The notes beneath the pieces are model-generated. The model ran no database searches. It saw only the letters and a program-made list of their open reading frames with translations, and was not told the DNA's origin. A stretch of DNA of 64,000 nt, from assembly GCA_022495995.1 (NCBI GenBank), contig JAFEMH010000748.1:62001-126000 (forward strand), read 5' to 3'. The translations under genes and the position numbers were made by a program. Source of the stretch: Adenophora triphylla var. japonica (taxonomy: Eukaryota > Streptophyta > Magnoliopsida > Asterales > Campanulaceae). This document shows positions 57,179 to 64,000 of this stretch, piece by piece (positions within the stretch are counted from its first letter, which is position 1; each line of letters begins with the position of its first letter).

Positions 57179-57677
57179 GCCTCTTCTTTTTTTGGGTTGA
57201 ACAAGGTGGAAGGACCAACTTTGGGATCTTCAAGGAGGAGGGAGGAGGCTTCTTGGCTTGCTTCTTCAACCCTTGGGATTCCCAGCAGTATTGAGGAGTA
57301 TTCTTGAGTCTGAATATGGAGTGTAGTGTATGTTTTTCGTATCTAAAATGGTTAGAGGAGGGCTCTATTTATAGGCAGTCTGGAAATCGCCAATGAAGCC
57401 GTGCGGCCAGAGACCCTTGGCTAATCCAGCCGTGCGACATTATCCCTTGTGACTCAGCATGTTTCTAGAATAATGCAAGGTGGCCATTCTAGAACTTTTC
57501 CCAAACTAAGAAAAACGTGTTTCTTAATTGGGAAGCATTCCCTTCAGCCTTTACATGATTTGGAACAGTTCCGAAATTGTTCCGGAACTCCAGGAAAGTC
57601 CGGGGAGTTACCGGGAAATTTACCGGAATTGCCGGGGAAATCAACCGGAAGGCATGAGCCAGATTTGGGTACTTACA
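57179..57677 (-). repeat. LTR fragment of another Tat-type element (F), minus strand
   Basis: The right end GGGTACTTACA is the reverse of the Tat LTR start TGTAAGTACCC, and CTATTTATAG at 57365-57374 gives a minus-strand TATA box in GGGCTC context. The left end is cut by the copia LTR. The sequence otherwise differs from the B/C/D LTR. Two short palindromic words (GGAACAGTTCC at 57562, GTTCCGGAAC at 57579) lie upstream of the TATA box in its own orientation. Confidence 0.62.
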
Positions 57678-58670
57678 ACAACGCCCTCAAACATCCTACC
57701 ACACTGTCTCGTCGAGAAGGAGAACCCAGAGGGGGAATAATGGTCGTCGCGAAGGAACTGCCGCTGAAAATGAACGGATTGTGCCACAGCTTGATCTCCG
57801 AGAACATCTGAACCAAAGAAGAAGTGAGGGAATCCCGTCGCAACGACGACGAGACGAGGCAGATGGAGAGCCACGTCGATCTTTAGCCAATGAGAATCCT
57901 GTACAGAACCAAGTCATTCGCGGTAGCCAAATGACCCCGTCGTTGAGTAATGAACGAGCCCCAAGTTATCGGGAAAGAACGCGTACCCCACCTCGTCGTG
58001 AATGGGAGCCGTCAAGATCTTACAAGCCATCTCCACCACCAAGCTACAGGGGAGAAAGGTCCATCTCTCGATGACCTGCTCCCACCGAGAGGCAACGGTC
58101 TAATTCCGTAGCCGTGGGGCCTCGTCGAGATAGGTTCCCTCCCGCTGGCCCAGCAGGCGAGGTCGATATGAGAGAATTTCTAAACTCAAGCATCAGGTGG
58201 AAGAGTTGACGACCAAAAGAAACAAGGTGGATAGCGACGATTTGGAAGACGATGGTGGAACTATGAATCCTTTGGCACCGTGGATGCTAGAGACGGGACC
58301 TCCCGAACCAGGTTTTAAACTTCCTGATTTGAAACAATATGACGGCTCGACAAGCGCAATAGATCACATGCAACATCTTGAAGCTCAGATGTATGTGGTG
58401 GCTAGAGCATCAGGACACGACGATGTTATGTGTAAGGCCCTTACAAGCACGCTAACTGACGCTGCTTTATGATGGTTTAGAGGCCTTCCTAAGGGGAGCA
58501 TTGAGTCGTGGAAACAAATGAGGAAAAAGTTTTTGGGAAGATTTGCAACGGCGGGAGATCGTCGTAAGACTGTCAACGACCTCAGCAACATTTCACAGGG
58601 GGCCAATGAAAGCTCTATGAGCTACTTAGGTCGTCTAGAGGAATTCACCAACCACAGGGTAGATGCGAAG
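57678..58670 (+). pseudogene. gag: Gag of element E, 5'-cut and internally deleted
   Basis: The frame is open from the LTR junction and gives a basic, Arg/Ser-rich N-terminus. Then come a short coiled coil (ISKLKHQVEELTTKR), PLAPWMLE, FKLPDLKQYDGSTSAIDHM, WFRGLPKGSIESWKQMRKKF and LSNISQGANESSMSYLGRLE, the usual Tat Gag order. A TGA at 58074-58076, a frameshift before 58180 and a TGA at 58470-58472 (a Trp or Lys/Arg position in relatives) interrupt it. No zinc knuckle remains, because Gag is fused in frame to the protease C-terminal half. Confidence 0.82.
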
Positions 58671-60700
58671 GGCCATATTGATCTCCCCGTCGACATTGGA
58701 GACCACCCGTTGAGAACCATTCAAACAGTGACTTTTATTGTGATTGATGTCGTCAGTGACTACCACGCAATTCTCGGCCAACCTGGCCAAGTCGCCTTAC
58801 GGATCGTCGCCTCAGTCCCTCATCAACGAGTCAAATTTCCTACACGATCGGGGATTGGATGTGTGTTGGGGACGGCCCCAGAATTTCTGGAGCATGTGCT
58901 GAAGGTAAAACGGACTGTTGAAATAGACGACCCAGATCACATTGTGAAGCTCACCAAGTCAGTCAAACAAACGACGACCTCTTATGCCAGTATATCCACC
59001 ATCAAGTGTGTCGACGATCCAGAAGACTTTGTCGAAACATTCATGGATGACCAAGCTACAGAACCGCAACTTTTGATCGCCCATGAATCGGGGGCCGAGC
59101 TAGACAAGCTGATTGAAGACGAGGTTCCAGACCTCACCCCCGAGGCAAGAAAGAAAATTAAAGAAATTGTTATTGAATCCATGGACTTTAGAGACGACGC
59201 TCCTGAGATGAAGCCGACCGACGAGCTAACAGAGTTGGTCATTAACCCAAACTATCCAGAGCAAAAAAGCAAACTGGGGTCTCAGTTATCTACTGAGGAG
59301 AGGGAAGAGATAATCTCCCTACTCAAACAAAACCTCGACGTTTTTGCCTGGAGAGTTGAGGATATGAAGGGTATCAAAGAAGAGGTAGCCGTCCATAGGC
59401 TGGGAGTAAATCCCACAATGAAGTTCAAGGAACAAAGGTGCAGAATTTTTTCAGCCGAGAAGGAGGTCGCCATAAAGCAAGAAATTGAGAAGCTATTGAG
59501 TGCTGGAATTATTGTGGACGCTGGGTTCACAACGTGGCTGGCTAATGTGGTTCTGGTCAAAAAACCTAACGGAAAGTGGAGGCTGTGCGTGGATTTCACC
59601 GACCTAAATTTGGCGTGCCCCAAAGATAGTTACCCCTTGCCCAGAATTGACAAGCTCGTCGATTCTGTGGCCAGTCACACGACGTTGAGTTTTCTAGACG
59701 CGTATTCCGGCTATCACCAAATCAAGATGGCCGAAGAAGACATTCCGAAGACGGCCTTTCAGGCCGCAGGGGGAACTTATTGCTATACAAAGATGCCCTT
59801 TGGGCTCAAAAATGCCGGGGCGACATACCAGAGAATGATCAACAAAGTGTATAAAGGGCAGCTCGGTGATAACTTGGAGACGTATATTGACGACATGGTC
59901 GTCAAGTCCAAGAAGAGAAAGCATGTTGACGATCTACAACAAACCTTCACCAACCTTCGAGCAAATGATATGGTCCTTAACCCGGCCAAGTGCGTGTTTG
60001 GAGTGGCCGCTGGAAAATTTTTGGGATTCATGCTCTCACAACGGGGAATCGAAGCCAACCCCGAGAAAATCAAGGCCTTGGTTGATATGGCAGAACCAAC
60101 GAACATCAAGGAAGTTCAACGATTGAATGGACGAGTGGCAGCCTTGGGCCGTTTCATTTCCAAGTCCGCCGAGAGATCACTCCCATTTTTCAAAGCTCTC
60201 CGAGGTGCCGAGAATATTGAGTGGACAGAAGAATGCTCCGAGTCGTTCAAACAGCTTAAAGAATATCTGGGCTCCCCACCACTCCTCAGCAGCCCCGTTG
60301 CTGGGGAAGATTTATTCGTGTACCTCTCGGCGAGTGACAAGGCCGTCGCTGCCGTAATGGTAAGAGAGGAGGATGGGATACAGAGGCCCGTATATTATGT
60401 AAGCAAAGCTTTGTCCGACGTAGAAACCCGCTACTTCAACGCTGAGAAGATAGCTTATGCTCTCCTCATCACAGCATGAAAGCTACGAGCCTACTTCTCA
60501 GCTCACCCCATTATTGTTTACACAAACGCCCCACTACGGAAGATTTTGCATCGTCCTGAAAGTTCCGGCCGTCTTCTTAATTGGAGCATTGAATTAACTG
60601 AGTTTGACATTCAGTACAGAGCAAGGAAAACCCTACAAGCACAGGCATTGGCAGATTTCCTGGTTGAAACATTGTTCGGTATTGACGACGACCAAAGGCC
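58671..60700 (+). pseudogene. pol: Protease remnant, reverse transcriptase and RNase H of element E
   Basis: The protease keeps only its second half (VTFIVIDVVSDYHAILGQP, KFPTRSGIG); the catalytic Asp part is deleted. RT is intact in frame: VFAWRVEDMKGI, WLANVVLVKKPNGKWRLCVD, YPLPRIDKLVD, FLDAYSGYHQIKMAEED, MPFGLKNAGATYQRM and the catalytic YIDDMVVKS at about 59884-59910. RNase H follows (DLFVYLSASDKAVAAVMV, RYFNAEKIAYALLITA). A TGA at 60477-60479 falls where relatives have Trp or Arg. Confidence 0.93.
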
Positions 60701-61200
60701 ACCTCAGAAAAGCAACAAAGGCAAGGAGGTCGACGACAAACCAGAAGAATTGATCTTGCCCGTAGGCTGTTGGAAGATTTTTTCAGACGGATCGGCAACC
60801 AGAGATCTCAGTGGGGCGGGAATCGTGCTCGTCGAGCCAGAAAGTGGCACGGTCTTTGAAGAAGTTTTGAGATTTAAATTCCAAGCGTCAAACAACCAGG
60901 CGGAGTATGAGGAACTTGTAGCGGCGATTGAGTACGCTAAGTGTTTTGGAGCTACGAAGATTGCTGCTTTTTGTGATTCCCAACTAATTGTAAACCAAGT
61001 TCGTGGGGACTAACAAGTCGTCGACTCAACACTGCAGAAATATCATGCCTTGGTCGGTGAGTTAATTCAGGGGCTGGAATTTTGGGCCATCCAGAGAATA
61101 GCCAGAGAAGACAATGAACACGCCAACCTACTCTCCAAATTAGCCACCGATCAACTGCCGGAGGATGAACATGGCCACCACCTGGCCTACCTAGAGCAAC
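60701..61200 (+). pseudogene. pol: Second (archaeal-like) RNase H of element E
   Basis: WKIFSDGSATRDLSGAGIVL (catalytic Asp), NNQAEYEELVAAIEYAK (Glu), FCDSQLIVNQVRGD (Asp) and ANLLSKLATDQLP are the Tat-lineage landmarks. A TAA at 61011-61013 splits it. Confidence 0.88.
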
Positions 61201-62486
61201 CAGCCTACGATCGTGTGAAGATCATGTGTGTCGGAGATGATAGCCCAAGGTGTTGGATCGACGACCTAAAAGCTTTTATTGAAAAAGACGAGTTGCCAGT
61301 TGATGAAGTATTGGCACGGCAAGTCAAGAGGAAGGCCGCCCGATTCACGGTCGTAGAGGGCAAACTCTATAGACGATCCATCACCCAGTCAAATGTTGAA
61401 GTGCGTCCACCCTGATAAAGTAGTGAAGCTGCTTTTTGAAGTGCATCAAGGAGAATGCGGGGGCCATCCTGGGGCCCGTACATTAGCTGACAAGTTAATC
61501 ACCATGGGGTACTACTGGCCCCATCTATGAGAGGATGCAAAGCAATTTGTGAGAAAATGTGACACTTGCAATGGTTCGCCGACCTCCCCAAACTTCCGAC
61601 GATAGAGCAAACCCCAGTCATGGCAGCTTGGCCATTCGACATGTGGGGTGTTGGTTTAATTGGGCCATTCCCACAGGCCAAGGGAGGAGTGAAGTATGTG
61701 ATCGTGGCAGTTGATTATTTTTCTAAGTGGGTGGAGGCCAAAGCCCTGAACAAAATCACAGAGAACAATACCTTAAGCTTTATCCATGATTCAATATGGT
61801 GTCGCTTTGGGATTCCAAGGGTAATTGTTTCTGACAACGGACTGCAGTTTTCAAGGAAGTTTGAACAAGAGCTAAACAGAATGGGCGTCAAGCATTCCAA
61901 GTCATCTGTTGCCTATCCCCAAGGCAATGGACAAGCTGAAGCAGCAAACAAGCTCGTCTTGTCAGCTTTGTGTAAGAATCTGGAAGGACGGGATACAAGA
62001 TGGTTGGACGGACTCCCATTAGCTCTCTGGGCCGTCCGCACAACCACCCGGGGGCCTACGGGGGAAACCCCATTTGCTTTGGCCTATGGCTCTGAGGCCA
62101 TGGCTCCCGCCGAGCTTCAGCTTCCGACTGATCGAGTGGCATTCTATGACGCTGAGAAGAATATCCACAACCGACAGATCGACCTTGACCTTGTGGACGA
62201 GCGAAGATTGGACGCTCAATTGAGAATGGAAAATTACAAGTAAAGAACCAAGGCGTACCACGATAAGAAAGTGAAGAAAAGAATTTTCAAGGTCGGTGAT
62301 CACGTCCTTAGAAAAATTGAAGCAACGGGACTCAAAGCCCGTCAGAACAAACTCTCCCCCAACTAGGAAGGACCTTACATCGTCACCAGCGTGGTTAGAG
62401 ACGGAACATATCGCCTTGCTAAACCAAGTGGCGAACAGCTCAAGCATCCGTGGCACGCCACTCATCTCATGAAGTACTATTTTTGA
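61201..62486 (+). pseudogene. pol: Integrase of element E, first catalytic Asp changed
   Basis: Zinc-binding HHCC parts (HQGECGGHPGARTL, KCDTCN), then WGVGLIGPFPQ, VIVAVDYFSKWVEAKALN, RVIVSDNGLQFSRKFEQEL, NGQAEAANKL and GPTGETPFALAYGSEAMAPA. The C-terminal KVGDHVLRKIE and GPYIVTSVVRDGTYRL end at TGA 62484-62486. The motif normally GxDLIGP reads GVGLIGP, so the first catalytic Asp is Gly. Frameshifts near 61385 and 61570 and stops at 61528, 62241 and 62364 confirm decay. Confidence 0.9.
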
Positions 62487-63258
62487 GATCGTCGTAACCC
62501 CTCAGCGCCCTCAGGGCACCCTACCTGTGGTTCTTTATCTAACTGTCGAAAGAAATTTTTGAAGTTTTTGGAAGTTTGTAAGGGATGGACTATAAATCCC
62601 GTTAGTTTAAAAGGTGATTAGAAGTCAATGTGAGGTCGCTGTCAACAAAAGTTATCAATGAAACTCGTCGCTTTGTTGAAACTTTCTCTGCAAACTCAAG
62701 AAACTTAGATCGGTTGAAGTCAAAACTTCGACCCCTACAATCACTTTGATCAAGTATAAAGATCAGTCGGAGCCAAGACTTCGACACTCACACCCACTTT
62801 AGCCAAGTATAAAGGTTAGACGAAGCTTGACCTCGTCGATTGCTATAACGGAATAAGACGACTCGTCCTTAGAGCCTTGCCTACGAGCAGATATCTACGG
62901 ACCTTCGTACTATTCCTACAATCCATTGAGAAGTTGAGAGAACACAAGTATGAACAAAGGTCGCCCATATTAGGACGACCCATGTTCTGGTCATCACTTA
63001 CGACGACCATTCACACTTGTCCTCAAACTTACTCGTTCAATAGGTTATCACATGCTATCTACGTTAACACAGATTAACAAACAGAAAACAAAGGCATTGA
63101 ATAACCAAAACATTAAACAAATTGTACGACCCCCTCTAAACTACGAGGAAACGGGTCAGTTACATTACATAAACTAAAAATTGTTTGAAACATTGTTTGA
63201 AACTGTAAGACCAGGGTGAAACATTGTTTAAGACATTACAAATCATCACAAAAATAGA
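62487..63258. other. Spacer between integrase and antisense ORF of element E
   Basis: About 770 bp without a credible frame. It contains two similar stretches of GACTTCGACCC-like and AGTATAAAGGT-like sequence near 62730 and 62790 (a short imperfect direct repeat), and TGAAACATTGTTT repeats near 63185-63230. Confidence 0.55.
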
Positions 63259-64000
63259 TTACTGCTGATCATTAGCATCGGCCGGAGGCATGTCAGGATC
63301 AGGGCCGCCTTCAACAAAATGGGCATAATAGGCATCAAAGTTCCTTGGGTCGACGGCGGAGACTGGCCACTCGTCCTTCCCATCCTTCACGTCGTCTACC
63401 CTTATGATAAGTAGATCGTTGTCAGTGAAAGGGACGAAAGGATGGACCAAACGAGCTTCGTCATCATATGACTCCTCAGTACAGAGGTCAGCCAGCTTCC
63501 TCGTAGAAAGCAAATCCTTTGTCTCCGGATCCACAAGGAGCCGCCTAGCCATATGCTTGGCCCCATCCTTGAAGAAGCCTCTAGCCTTCTCTGTAATCAT
63601 TAGGAGGCATTCATTGCTCTCCTTAAATTCTTTGACAGCATCCAATTTGGCTTGGGCCAAGGCAGCATCATGGTCCGTCTTCATCCCTTCAATCTGAGCA
63701 CGAGCGGAGTCAAAGTCAGCTGTCATCTTCTTGAGCTTATTCTCACAAACACGAAGGTCATTCTCAAAAACCTTTGAATCAGCCTCGGCCTTGGTTTTGC
63801 CATCCTTCAAGGCATCAACCTCCTTCAAAATCTCATTCTTTTGAGCCATTAAAGACTCATAGGCAGTAGTTAACTCACCTACATTGGTCTCGGCTTCTTT
63901 TAACTTTTGCTCAGCCATCCCCTTATCACCGATGGCCTGAATCAGCTGCTCATTGCCCCTTTGCTCGGCGTCAAGACATGCCCTATAATCAGACGTCATG
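63259..64000 (-). CDS. Antisense coiled-coil ORF of element E, open at the right edge
   Basis: At least 246 codons without a stop, ending TAA at 63259-63261. The start may lie outside the window. The first about 140 residues are a Lys/Glu/Ala-rich coiled coil (KGMAEQKLKEAETNVGELTT, NDLRVCENKLKKMTADFDSA). A compact part follows with ARGFFKDGAKHMARRLLVDP. The C-terminus is acidic and Pro-rich (EGGPDPDMPPADANDQQ). It sits downstream of integrase on the opposite strand, where B, C and D carry their antisense genes, and such coiled-coil tails are known from antisense ORFs of Tat-type elements. It is the only long undamaged frame in E. Function unknown. Confidence 0.72.
   Translation of the reverse strand, partial: MTSDYRACLDAEQRGNEQLIQAIGDKGMAEQKLKEAETNVGELTTAYESLMAQKNEILKEVDALKDGKTKAEADSKVFENDLRVCENKLKKMTADFDSARAQIEGMKTDHDAALAQAKLDAVKEFKESNECLLMITEKARGFFKDGAKHMARRLLVDPETKDLLSTRKLADLCTEESYDDEARLVHPFVPFTDNDLLIIRVDDVKDGKDEWPVSAVDPRNFDAYYAHFVEGGPDPDMPPADANDQQ

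Larger units (their letters stand above)
57678..64000 (+). mobile_element. Older Tat-lineage element E, plus strand, runs off right edge
   Basis: gag, protease remnant, RT, RNase H, second RNase H and integrase on the plus strand, then an antisense ORF on the minus strand. The 5' part is displaced by LTR F, and the 3' LTR lies beyond the window. It holds longer open frames than B, C and D. Confidence 0.88.

Noticed and set aside
57179..57677. Reading this segment as the 5' LTR of element E
   Set aside because: Its TG end and TATA box point to the minus strand, while E is on the plus strand, no primer site follows, and E's gag frame continues right up to the junction.

Overview
The window is a stack of nested LTR retrotransposons from a flowering-plant nuclear genome. 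I see no host gene, tRNA, rRNA or prokaryotic feature. The evidence is Ty1/copia and Ty3/gypsy polyproteins, LTRs with TG...CA ends and TATA boxes, a Tat/Ogre-type primer-binding site, spliceosomal introns, and antisense genes with plant mobile domain (PMD) similarity. The species cannot be named from the sequence.

Layout, left to right. (1) 1-2375: Ty1/copia fragment 'copia-L', minus strand, running off the left edge and cut inside gag. (2) 2376-35865: Tat-lineage element 'D', minus strand, 3' LTR at 2376-3790 and decayed 5' LTR at 34740-35865. D is split by (3) 7441-24188: a complete sister element 'C' (16.7 kb, minus strand) flanked by a perfect 5-bp duplication CCAGG. (4) 35866-55347: a third sister, 'B' (19.5 kb, plus strand), head-to-head with D. 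(5) 55348-57178: the last part of a copia RNase H plus its 3' LTR ('copia-R'). (6) 57179-57677: part of a minus-strand LTR ('F'). (7) 57678-64000: an older Tat-lineage element 'E', plus strand, running off the right edge. Inferred order of insertion, oldest first: E, F, copia, B and D, C.

B, C and D share one architecture, in their own sense direction: 5' LTR, primer site, leader, gag-like region, protease, (RT/RNase H only in B), integrase, an A-rich spacer, then two genes on the opposite strand, three blocks of minisatellite repeats, purine tract and 3' LTR. The antisense genes are aORF1 (four exons, PMD-like) and aORF2 (one reading unit, PMD/DUF7745-like). C and D carry the same deletion of RT and RNase H, so they look like a non-autonomous lineage that was mobilised by an RT-bearing relative such as B.

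The most striking signal is a 14-bp palindrome, GGTCCGTACGGACC. It is repeated about 30 times and confined to three kinds of place: U3 of the LTR upstream of its TATA box, upstream of antisense gene 1, and upstream of antisense gene 2. Most copies come in pairs 30-32 bp apart. Sense and antisense promoters of the element therefore share one cis-element, which suggests one dimeric factor acting on all three transcription units. Reading frames in B, C and D are broken by many small indels. Because even C's two LTRs differ mostly at CG/CTG/CAG-type sites, part of this may be base-calling error at methylated sites.
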